Assembly: GCA_949290035.1 (NCBI GenBank)
Contig: CASEQO010000102.1
Coordinates: forward strand, 1-6,990
DNA length: 6,990 nucleotides
Direction of reading: 5' to 3'
Source: an uncultured Mycoplasmataceae bacterium
GTDB taxonomy: Bacteria; Bacillota_I; Bacilli_A; Mycoplasmatales; Mycoplasmoidaceae
Shown here one piece after another: positions 1-6,866 of the stretch; the first letter of the stretch is position 1; every line of letters starts with the position of its first letter. Both the position numbers and the translations under genes were made by a program. The notes below the pieces were generated by a model. It searched no databases, was not told the DNA's origin, and worked only from the letters and a program-made list of their open reading frames with translations.

Positions 1-1
1 A

Positions 2-79
2 GCTTTATTTCTAGTATCTGGATTTGATAGACATAAAATAAATGTTTATGTGTCTGAGATAGAAAAGGAAGCGTTTTAA
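2..79 (+). CDS. C-terminal end of an unidentified protein (partial)
   Basis: An open frame enters from the left edge and runs 25 codons to a TAA at 77-79. The visible tail has a short hydrophobic start (ALFLVSGF) followed by a charged end (VSEIEKEAF). It is the longest forward frame here and ends just before a promoter, which fits the end of an upstream gene. In mollicutes an ABC ATPase of the type that follows is often next to an FtsX-like permease, and a hydrophobic-then-charged end would not contradict that. However, 25 residues are too few to assign a family, so I leave the function open. Confidence 0.5.
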   Translation, partial: ALFLVSGFDRHKINVYVSEIEKEAF

Positions 80-123
80 ATAAAATTATTGCAATACTTA
101 AATAATGTTAAATATAAACATTT
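40..123. repeat. 10-bp inverted repeat spanning the intergenic gap
   Basis: AAATGTTTAT at 40-49 is the exact reverse complement of ATAAACATTT at 114-123. The left arm lies inside the end of the upstream gene and the right arm just precedes the -35 element of the next promoter. There is no T-run after it, so it is not a standard terminator. Arms of this composition can arise by chance in DNA this AT-rich. Confidence 0.3.
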
Positions 124-150
124 GCAGCACTTGTATTATTGATATATAAT
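122..150 (+). promoter_or_regulatory. Sigma-A-type promoter of the ABC ATPase-secA operon
   Basis: A perfect -10 box TATAAT lies at 145-150, with TTGCAG at 122-127 as the -35 box (the TTG is conserved) and a 17-bp spacer. Transcription should begin 6-8 bases after the -10 box, which places it on or next to the A of the ATG at 157. This is the only good promoter before the two-gene operon, since only 2 bases separate its genes. Inference from sequence; no start-site data are available. Confidence 0.6.
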
Positions 151-156
151 TTTTAT

Positions 157-2019
157 ATGAATAAAAGTAATAATAAAAATGAATCCATTAATAATCTTTA
201 TAGAGATAAAACAAAAAAAATTAATCAAGATTATTTAAATGAACATAATAAATCTAATTATGATCATATGTTGAGTAAGGTCATGAATGACAAAGAATTA
301 GATTCAATGATTAATTCATTAAAAGAAAATATGGATTTTTATGAAAAATACAAAAATAAAAATAAATCAAATGATAAGTTTAATGATATTTTTGAATCTA
401 ATATAATTCAAGATGATCTTAAGTCATTATCAACAGAAGAAATAAAATTCTTAAACGAAATAGAAAGTGATATAGAAGAAGCTAATGATCTTGAAAATTT
501 ATTAAATTCTATAGAGAATGAAAGATCAAATTTTAAGAAAAACATATATATAGAATATTTAAATACAGAAGATGAAATATTAAAAAATGAATTTTCATTA
601 TATAAAAAAATAGAAGAAGAATTTTATGAACTATTAAATGAAATAGATTCTACAAACATTCCTTTTATTTTTGATGTCACAAAAGAACAAAAAAGAAGAA
701 ATAAAATTTTCTCTAAAATTAAAAAAATAGCTAATAAGTTATGAAATGATGCTTTTTTCTTATTTTATTCATTTGGAATAATAAAGTTATATAAATATTT
801 TAATAATAAAATGTTTAATAAAGAAGTTGTTGAATATTTTAAAATTCTTATTTCAAGAAATGAATGAAGTATTGATGCAGAAAAAAAATATTATTCTAGT
901 AAATTAATAGAAAAAGTAGAAGAATTAGATAATAACGCAAGAGAATTAAAATACATCGAATTTTTTAGATCACTAACTCATCATATATTTTTAACATTAA
1001 TAAATCAATATAAAGATATCTTATATAAAGAATCAATTCAAAAATGTTATAAAAAAGAAAATATATCAAATGAAGAATTTATAGAAAAGAAAAATTTTTT
1101 AGATAAATTATTTGAGATATTAGCAAATCAGTCATATGAAGAAAATAAAAATATTTTTAATGATAAAGAAAAAAATAAATATGATTCTTTAGATGATGTT
1201 AATAAAAAAAATGATTATGCATTTAAAGTAATACATAAAAAAATATATAAATTAGCATCATATTTAACAAGTCATCAAACTAATTATAAAATTGATGATT
1301 TTGATAATGAGTCAATGATAGAAGTAAATAATGTTACAAAAATTTATATGTCAAAAGACTTAAATGTTTGTCCAATAAATAATCTTAACTTAAAAATTAA
1401 AAAAGGTGAATTTGTAGTATTATTGGGAGCTAGTGGTTCTGGTAAAACTACATTGATGAATATGATGAGTGGTATAGATAGTGTTACTTTTGGTGATATG
1501 ATAGTAAATGGAAATAATATTTCTATTTTTAACAACAAAGATTTAACCACTTTTAGAGAAAATAATGTTGGTTATATATTTCAAAGATATGGTCTTGTAC
1601 CAAATATAACAATAGGTGAAAATGTTAAATTAGGAGCATATTTATCAAACAGAATTAATCCAACTAAAAATAATAGAAATTATTTAATGTCTGAAGAAGA
1701 GTTAGATGATATATTGTTAAAACTTGATTTATTGGAACATAAAAATAAATATCCATATCAATTATCAGGTGGGCAACAACAAAGAGTTTCAATTGTAAGA
1801 ACTATTGCTAAAAAACCTTCAGTTTTATTTGCTGATGAACCAACTGGAGCATTAGATGAAACATCAACAAAAATAGTAATTGATTTATTAAAATATATAA
1901 ATAAAAAATATAATACAACTATTGTAATGATTACTCATGATGAAAAAAACACAAACTATGCTTCAAGAGAAATTCATTTAAAAGGCGGAAAAATTATTAA
2001 AGATATTAAAAAGGATTAA
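157..2019 (+). CDS. ABC transporter ATPase (MacB/LolD type) with a 386-residue N-terminal extension
   Basis: This is a 620-residue protein read through two TGA codons (W196, W237) with no TAA or TAG in frame. Residues 387-620 form a complete ABC ATPase: Walker A GASGSGKT (424-431), Q-loop Gln476, signature LSGGQ (536-540), Walker B VLFADEP (556-562), D-loop ALD (565-567) and switch His594. The sequence resembles the MacB/LolD group, which energises FtsX-like permeases in lipoprotein or substrate export. Residues 1-386 are rich in Lys, Asn, Glu and Asp, look helical and partly coiled-coil, contain one short hydrophobic patch near 199-211, and match no family I recognise. The ATG at 157 is preferred over TTG at 139 because the -10 box (145-150) overlaps the TTG reading and places the transcript start at the ATG; no Shine-Dalgarno precedes either. 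An internal start at ATG 1315 would give the bare ATPase, but no ribosome site is seen there. ATPase call firm; extension role unknown. Confidence 0.88.
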
Positions 2020-2021
2020 AT

Positions 2022-4685
2022 ATGTCTATAAATAATATTGATTTAGAAAATGACATCATAGAAGAAGTTAATGGACAATATGAAGTTGAGGAATCTTCTA
2101 ATGATAAAAAGAATAAGAAAAAACTTAAAAAACAAAGAAATATAAACGCCAGAAAAATAAGTAAGGATTTAGTTGGTAAAATAAAAAATAAATCTTCAAA
2201 ATTATTAAGAGAAGCAAAACTTATAGTTGATGCTGTAAATTTGAATAAAGAAGAATATAGAAAACTATCTATAGAAGATCTTAAAAAGAGATCTGATTTT
2301 TTATCTGAGAAAATTAAAAAAGGTGAATTATCAGTGGATGAAGTAATAGTTGATGCATTTTCAATAATGAAAGAACTAATTTGAAAAGTTCATTCTATAG
2401 ACATGCATGATGTTCAACTAATAGGAGCATATATTGTATATAGTGGTAACTTTTCTGAAATGAAAACAGGTGAAGGTAAAACATTAACAGTATTATTTGC
2501 AGCATATGCAAACGCTCTATCTAAAAAACCTGTTCATATCATAACTGTTAATGAATATTTAGTAAAAAGAGATGCTGAAACAGCTGAGGAAATATTTAAA
2601 CATCTTGGAATAACAGTTGGATATAATACTTCTGAATTACAACCTAATGTTAAAAAAGAAATGTTTTCTAGAGATATAACATATACTACTAACTCTGAAT
2701 TAGGTTTTGATTATCTTAGAGATAATATGGTAAAAAACTATGAAGATAAAGTTTTAAGAAGGTTAGAATACGCAATTATTGATGAAGGTGACTCAGTATT
2801 AATAGATGAAGCTAGAACTCCATTGATTATTTCTGGTATGCCAAAAGATGAATCTGAATTATATAATGATGTAGATAAATTTGTTAGAACGCTTAAATCA
2901 TTTGAAACAATTATTCAAGAAAAAGTTAATAGTGGAGAATTAACTCCTGAAGAAGCTAAAGCTAAAATAGATAAAAATAACAATGAAGAAGAAAGAATAG
3001 AGTTAGCAGATTTTACAATTGATTTAGAATCTAATGCAATATCATTAACTGATAATGGTACTGAAAAAGCTGAAAAGTTTTTTAATATCCCAAATTTACA
3101 TTCAATTGGAGCTGCAGATTTAGTTCATAAAATAAATAATTCACTTACTGCAAACTTTGTATTTAAGCATGGAAGAGAATATATTGTAAGAGACGACAAA
3201 ATATTATTAGTAGATAGCTTTACAGGTAGAATCCTAGAAGGACATAGTTATAATGCTGGATTACAACAAGCAATTCAAGCAAAAGAAGGTGTTAAAATAG
3301 AACCTGAAAATCAAATATTAGCTACTATTACATATCAATCTTTTTTTAGGTTATATAAAAAATTATCAGCACTTTCAGGTACTGCAGCTACTGAAGCAGA
3401 AGAGTTCTTAAAAACTTATAATATGATAGTTGTTGTAGTACCAACACATAAGCCAATTGCAAGAATTGATCAACCAGATTACATATTTGGATCTAAAGAT
3501 GCAAAGTGAAGACATGTAATTGCAGAAATAGAAAATAGACATAAAAAAGGACAACCAATATTAGTTGGTACTTCTTCAGTTAAAGATTCTGAAATGTTAC
3601 ATGAAGAATTAAATAAACGTGGAATTCAAAACGAAATATTAAATGCTAAAAATCATGCAAGAGAAGCTGAAATTGTAAAAAATGCAGGTCAAATTGGTTC
3701 AATAACAATTTCTACAAACATGGCAGGTAGAGGTACTGATATTAAAATAACTGATGAAGTAAGAGAACTTGGTGGGTTGTATGTTATAGGTACAGAAAGA
3801 AATGAATCTAGAAGAATTGATAATCAATTAAGAGGACGTTCTGGACGTCAAGGAGATCCAGGAGAATCTAGATTTTTCACCTCATTAGAAGATTCATTAT
3901 TTAAAAGATTTGCCACAGATAAATTTGAAAAAGCAAGTATGAAATTGTCAGAAGAAGAATTCTTTGATTCTAAGTTTTTTAGTAATCTATTAGATAGAAC
4001 ACAAAAAAAAGTAGAAGGATTTAATTTTGATGTTAGAAAAAATGTAATGGATTATGATCATGTTTTATCATTACAAAGAGAATTAATCTATAAGCAAAGA
4101 GATCAAATACTTTTAAACAAAGATAATTCTCAAATTTTAATAAATATGTCTAAAGATGTAACAGAAGATATTTTAAAAGTTGCAACTTCAGATGAAAACT
4201 CAGCGATTGTAGATCCAATAAAAATTGCTGGAATTTTAAATATGAAAATATTAAAATTTGATTATTTCTTTTCTAATGAGTTTGAAAATTTAGTAAAAGT
4301 AGAATCTCAAATAAAAATAAATAAAATAATTGAAACATACATTAAATCTAAATATGGTATTTTAAAGAAATTAGGTATTTCTGAAAATCTAGATAAAATA
4401 TTATTACAAATGATTGATGTTGCTTGAACTAGACATTTAGATAAGTTAAATAAATTAAGAGATTCAGTTAATCTAAGAGCATATGAACAAAAAACACCTT
4501 TAAATATTTATATTGAAGAAGGAAATAATTATTTTGAAGAAATGAAAAAAATAATAGTTCATTCATCATTCTTTGGTTTTAACAATATGGTATTACCAAA
4601 TCAATCACAACAAATAAAAGAGGATTTAGATCTTTTATTTAAAGATAAAAAAGATAATTCAAATATAGTTGATACACAAAATTAA
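2022..4685 (+). CDS. secA: Preprotein translocase ATPase SecA
   Basis: SecA is the cytosolic motor that drives secretory proteins through the SecYEG channel. The 887-residue product is read through three TGA codons (W121, W496, W802). Visible marks are Walker A MKTGEGKT (147-154), the DEAD-type box with D254-E255-G256-D257 followed by IDEARTPLIISG, the TITYQ and GTAATEAEEF segments, the second motor domain with LVGTSS, TNMAGRGTDIK and QLRGRSGRQGDPG, and the C-terminal scaffold motif beginning at W802 (TRHLDKLNKLR, then LRAYEQKTPL). Compared with Bacillus SecA, Walker A sits about 47 residues later because of a charged N-terminal extension (acidic to about 25, then strongly basic). The preprotein-binding domain carries about 30 extra residues after VRTLK, and the C-terminal zinc-binding tail is missing. 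A Shine-Dalgarno AAAAAGGA ends 6 bases before the ATG. The gene starts 2 bases after the ABC ATPase stop, so the pair is probably cotranscribed and translationally coupled. Confidence 0.97.
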
Positions 4686-4712
4686 CAAGAACTATTAGTT
4701 CTTGTTTTTTTT
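4684..4712 (+). terminator. Rho-independent terminator of the secA operon
   Basis: AACAAGAAC (4684-4692) pairs with GTTCTTGTT (4698-4706) around a TATTA loop, and T4705-T4712 forms the U-run. It overlaps the last two bases of the secA stop codon. The long U-run on the + strand fixes its direction. Confidence 0.9.
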
Positions 4713-4782
4713 GTTTTCTATATCATTTTTTAAAATAATTAATTACTTATTTTAAATATTATAGGTAACAAGTTAGAGATTA

Positions 4783-4801
4783 AAATAAAATGATTTTATT
4801 T
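4783..4801. repeat. Perfect 19-base palindrome between convergent terminators
   Basis: AAATAAAAT (4783-4791) and ATTTTATTT (4793-4801) are exact reverse complements around a central G. It lies in the 4713-4826 gap between the ends of secA and the minus-strand HNH-like gene. It has no G or C in its arms and no clear U-run, so it could be a weak backup terminator or chance. Nothing else in this gap is supportable. Confidence 0.35.
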
Positions 4802-4824
4802 GCAATATTTTATTCTTAACTTTA

Positions 4825-4860
4825 TTAAAAAATAAGCACTTTTAAAAGCACTTATTTTAA
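4825..4860 (-). terminator. Rho-independent terminator of the HNH-like gene
   Basis: On the minus strand AAAATAAG (4858-4851) pairs with CTTATTTT (4836-4829). The next two positions form U-G and G-U pairs, followed by CTT/AAG around a UUAA loop, with a run of six U (4832-4827) at the end. In the plus-strand RNA those two middle positions would be C/A mismatches, so the structure points to the minus strand. It begins 16 bases after the HNH-like stop codon. Confidence 0.8.
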
Positions 4861-4876
4861 GTAATATATAATTATA

Positions 4877-5167
4877 TTAATATTCTCCTGATTGGTCTTT
4901 TCTATTTCTAGATTTGTTGCATCTAATATGAACAGCTCTTAGGTTAGAATATTTATTGTTTCCACCATCTACTTTTTGAACAATCATATCTACATTTCAT
5001 GCATAATTACTTTTTCTAAGGTTTTCAATACTATAATGTGATCCATACATCATGGTTTCATTACATATTGGACATAATCTATGATTTTTAGGATTGCAAT
5101 CTGGTTTTCCACAATTGCATTCTTTTGCATCTTTTCATAATTTCATAGTGTTGTCTTTGTATGTCAT
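4877..5167 (-). CDS. Small HNH-nuclease-like zinc protein, first motif His replaced by Met
   Basis: This 96-residue protein is read through two TGA codons (W11, W57). The second half matches the HNH/McrA-type fold: CPIC (C32, C35), then VDM (D60-M61) where the family normally has a DH pair, GG (68-69), the Asn of NLR (N75) and HIRCNKSRN (H80, C83, N84). C32, C35, H80 and C83 are the likely structural zinc ligands. An additional CNCGKPDC cluster (C17, C19, C24) may bind a second metal. HNH enzymes usually nick or cut DNA; the first His helps catalysis or metal binding, so its loss suggests altered or absent nuclease activity. The Shine-Dalgarno AAGGA lies 6 bases before the ATG. Monocistronic, with its own terminator, divergent from the ferritin-like gene. 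Fold call fairly firm, activity doubtful. Phage or mobile-element origin is possible, but no such genes lie nearby. Confidence 0.85.
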
Positions 5168-5217
5168 AATGTATCCTTATATTATTTTTATATATTAATT
5201 TTAATTTAAATATTTAA

Positions 5218-5223
5218 ATTATA
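5218..5223 (-). promoter_or_regulatory. Candidate -10 box for the HNH-like gene
   Basis: TATAAT reads on the minus strand at 5223-5218, about 50 bases before the ATG, giving a leader of roughly 44 nt. No convincing -35 box is present at 16-18 bp (near 5241-5246), so this is tentative in such AT-rich DNA. Confidence 0.4.
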
Positions 5224-5261
5224 TCTATTATGTTTAATTAATATGTTTTTATAAAATTTTA

Positions 5262-5274
5262 CTTGTTAAACAAG
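5262..5274. promoter_or_regulatory. 13-base perfect palindrome between divergent genes (possible operator)
   Basis: CTTGTT (5262-5267) and AACAAG (5269-5274) are exact reverse complements around A5268. It lies 35 bases upstream of the ferritin -10 box and 38 bases upstream of the candidate HNH -10 box, roughly midway between them. It contains C and G at both ends, unlike the surrounding A/T-only DNA. It could bind a dimeric regulator; no matching regulator family is recognised. Confidence 0.4.
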
Positions 5275-5306
5275 ATAATATGATATTTATTTTAAATTTA
5301 ATATGG

Positions 5307-5315
5307 TGCTATAAT
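5307..5315 (+). promoter_or_regulatory. Extended -10 promoter of the ferritin-like gene
   Basis: TGCTATAAT is a perfect extended -10 element (TGnTATAAT). The -35 region near 5287-5292 is weak, which is usual when the TG extension is present. The expected start near 5322 gives a leader of about 24 nt containing the AAAGGA ribosome site. Confidence 0.75.
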
Positions 5316-5345
5316 AGAAACATAAAATAAAGGATTTTAAATATT

Positions 5346-5855
5346 ATGGAAAATAATGAAGTAAAAGAAACTGTTTTGATCGATGAATTAATTAACGAAT
5401 TATATTTCATTGAATTAAAAACTGCAGTTGTTTGTAGAATGTATGCTCAAAACATGAGATTACAAAATTATCCAAATATAGCAAGTATTTTAGATGATTT
5501 ATCAAAAGATAAATATGATATTCATTTAACTAAAATATCTGAATATCTAGAAAAAATTGGTAGTGATATTCAATTAGTAGATATTAACTTTAAAAAATTA
5601 GATTTAAGTGAATTATCAGCAAAAGAAGTTGCATTACTAATATATGAAACTATAATTGATAATGAAGAACAAACAAGAGAAAAAATATTAGAAATAGCAG
5701 ATTTTGCATTAGATAGTTCTGATCATGAATCATATGAATTTATTCAATGATTTGTAAAAGATTCTTTAAAAGATATTAATGAATTAAAATCTATTTATGA
5801 TTACATTAATGAATGTGAATCATTATTACAAGTAGAAGCATTACTTAAAAAATAA
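5346..5855 (+). CDS. Ferritin-like four-helix protein with partly altered iron site
   Basis: This 169-residue protein, close to the usual 165-170 of bacterial non-haem ferritins, is read through one TGA (W135). By eye it aligns along its whole length with E. coli FtnA: INELYFIEL in helix A, HLTKISEYL in helix B, DNEEQTREKI in helix C, and FIQWFVKDS in helix D. Ferritins store iron by oxidising Fe(II) at a site inside each bundle. Of the FtnA ligands, Glu17 (E23), His53 (H60) and Glu94 (E108) are kept. Glu50 falls on Y57, Gln127 on S140 and Glu130 on D143; a one-residue shift in helix B could bring D55 or D58 near the site. Iron oxidation may therefore be weak, and a protective or storage-only role is possible. 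The Shine-Dalgarno AAAGGA ends 11 bases before the ATG, a little far. Single-gene unit with its own promoter and terminator. Confidence 0.85.
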
Positions 5856-5869
5856 ATTTATTCTTTAAA

Positions 5870-5916
5870 AAAAATATTATTAGTAGATTAAACTATTAAT
5901 AATATTTTTATTTTTG
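5870..5916 (+). terminator. Long-stem terminator of the ferritin-like gene
   Basis: A 16-bp stem with one G-U pair joins 5871-5886 (ending TTAGTAG) to 5893-5908 (starting CTATTAA) around a 6-base loop. Its 3' arm and the following bases (5905-5915) are T-rich. It starts 15 bases after the stop codon. A flanking A-run (5867-5870) would also allow pairing on the other strand, but there is no minus-strand gene for it to end. Confidence 0.85.
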
Positions 5917-5967
5917 ATACTAAAAATTTATAGACAAGCTAAATTTATTGATAAATTAAAAAATATG

Positions 5968-5973
5968 TATAAT
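5968..5973 (+). promoter_or_regulatory. Candidate -10 box of a small RNA gene
   Basis: TATAAT, directly preceded by TG, lies about 125 bases before the end of a + strand terminator with no coding frame between. TTGATA (5948-5953) resembles a -35 box but is only 14 bp away, and the hexamer at 17 bp (TTATTG) is weak. A later start from TATAGT (6001-6006) is possible. Confidence 0.45.
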
Positions 5974-5979
5974 TAGTAT

Positions 5980-6096
5980 GTAGCATATTTAGTAATTAAA
6001 TATAGTTATATATAGCTAGAGGACTCAGTATAGAACTTAAGCGTAATCTAAGTACGCGAGTTTAGTTGGAAAGGGTTTAATAAACCCTTTTTTATT
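5980..6096 (+). ncRNA. Putative independent small RNA of about 115 nt, family not recognised
   Basis: This segment has no usable reading frame, a sharp rise in G and C content over its surroundings at 6015-6090, and ends in a strong terminator. A hairpin GCGTA (6041-6045) / TACGC (6053-6057) with a 7-base loop is flanked by two competing outer pairings for the same 3' strand: AACT (6034-6037) with AGTT (6059-6062), or GACTC (6022-6026) with GAGTT (6058-6062). A third weak hairpin is at 6003-6018. No gene follows on the + strand, so a riboswitch is unlikely. It does not resemble tmRNA, RNase P RNA, SRP RNA, 5S rRNA or tRNA. Mycoplasma capricolum has small RNAs such as the U6-like MCS4 of similar size, worth comparing, but I cannot assert identity. 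The 5' end depends on an uncertain promoter; the 3' end is firm. Confidence 0.5.
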
Positions 6097-6098
6097 TT
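6070..6098 (+). terminator. Rho-independent terminator of the putative small RNA
   Basis: AAAGGGTT (6070-6077) pairs with AACCCTTT (6083-6090) around a 5-base loop, followed by TTTTATTTT. The U-run is only on the + strand. This is the most GC-rich hairpin in the window and ends no protein gene. Confidence 0.92.
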
Positions 6099-6200
6099 AC
6101 AAATAAGAGAATGTATACAATTATGTAAAAAATAAATCTGATAGTTCATAAAACTCATTAATTGGAGTTGTAGATATATATACTTTATAATAAAATTTAA

Positions 6201-6221
6201 TAATTTTTATATTAAAAATTA
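6201..6221 (-). terminator. Possible weak terminator of the minus-strand hypothetical gene
   Basis: TAATTTTTA (6201-6209) and TAAAAATTA (6213-6221) are perfect inverted arms around a 3-base loop, 3 bases past the stop codon at 6225-6227. The stem is A/T only and is followed by a U-rich but interrupted tract, so strength is doubtful. The rest of 6099-6200 shows nothing supportable. Confidence 0.35.
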
Positions 6222-6224
6222 ATT

Positions 6225-6833
6225 TTAAATTTCGTATTTTTTAATAAACTTTTTAATATCTTTTATTCATGATTGATTAAATCTATCTAATCTTCCTACT
6301 TCTGTTATCATGTAAGCGGTTTTAGCAACGATAGAAATATTTTCAATAAAATGCTTAGTGTAATACATCACAGCTATAGCTGTGCCATCACTTCTTTGCA
6401 GTATTTTATTGCTATCAACATAATTTCCTACATCCATTCTTATTTCATCATCAATAATTTCAATTAAATTAAGTTTTTCATTTATAAAATCAATATTGTA
6501 TTTTTTATAAATATTAATCATTTCCTTAAGTGCTTTTTCTTCTTCTATATCAGGATCAGCTACTGAAAAAGCTTTGTCAATTAATTGAATTATTTGTTCA
6601 ATATTATTTCTATTTATTTTGTGTTTATCAATTAATTTCACAACATATAAACATATATCATTTTCAAAATCTATACTAAGTCTAGAATAATCTTCATTTA
6701 ATTTTTTTAATGTTTCTTTATCTTTTATGTTTAATGGTTTAACATATTTATCTCTAACATTTTTTATTAAATTTGTAAAATCATTTAAATCATTTTTTGA
6801 AACCATTTCTTTAAAAACTTCTTGCTGTTTCAT
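6225..6833 (-). CDS. Hypothetical helical cytosolic protein of 202 residues
   Basis: I do not recognise this protein. It is read through one TGA (W189) and ends KKYEI at TAA 6227-6225. It lacks a signal peptide or membrane segment, is dominated by Lys, Asn, Glu, Asp and Ile, and looks all-helical. The first 130 residues are strongly charged. A less charged stretch at about 150-178, starting GTAIAVMYYTKHF, is the most protein-core-like part and probably the best seed for a homology search. A single Cys (C61) and no metal-binding motif are seen. The start is well supported: AGGAG lies 7-8 bases before the ATG, the best Shine-Dalgarno site in the window. It stands alone, with its own candidate promoter and possible terminator, and converges on the small RNA. 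The intact frame, good ribosome site and TGA-Trp support a real gene; function open. Confidence 0.85.
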
Positions 6834-6866
6834 TATAAAATCTCCTATAATTTATTTTTATCTATT

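Noticed and set aside
139..141. TTG as start codon of the fused ABC protein
   Set aside because: The -10 box at 145-150 lies downstream of it, no Shine-Dalgarno precedes it, and ATG 157 sits at the expected transcript start.
742..744. In-frame TGA suggesting that the ABC gene is broken or that two genes exist
   Set aside because: TGA is Trp here, as shown by secA and the ferritin-like gene; the frame continues without TAA or TAG to 2019.
1344..1550. Minus-strand 68-codon open frame inside the ABC gene
   Set aside because: It is antisense to the conserved Walker A region, has no ribosome site and no recognisable protein features.
2403..3509. SecA as a fragmented pseudogene
   Set aside because: The pieces join in one frame through TGA codons at 2382, 3507 and 4425, each at a plausible Trp position; all motor motifs are intact.
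4790..4819. Nine-codon frame starting at ATG 4790
   Set aside because: Too short, no ribosome site, and it lies within a palindrome between two terminators.
6017..6080. tRNA-like piece around TAGTTGG (6063-6069)
   Set aside because: The stretch resembles a D-loop, but no anticodon arm, T arm or acceptor stem follows; a terminator comes immediately after.
5967..6096. Riboswitch or T-box leader
   Set aside because: No gene follows on the + strand; the next gene is on the opposite strand and converges.
6050..6160. Minus-strand frame of about 32 codons opposite the small RNA
   Set aside because: It runs antisense through the terminator hairpin, has no ribosome site, and its composition is not protein-like.
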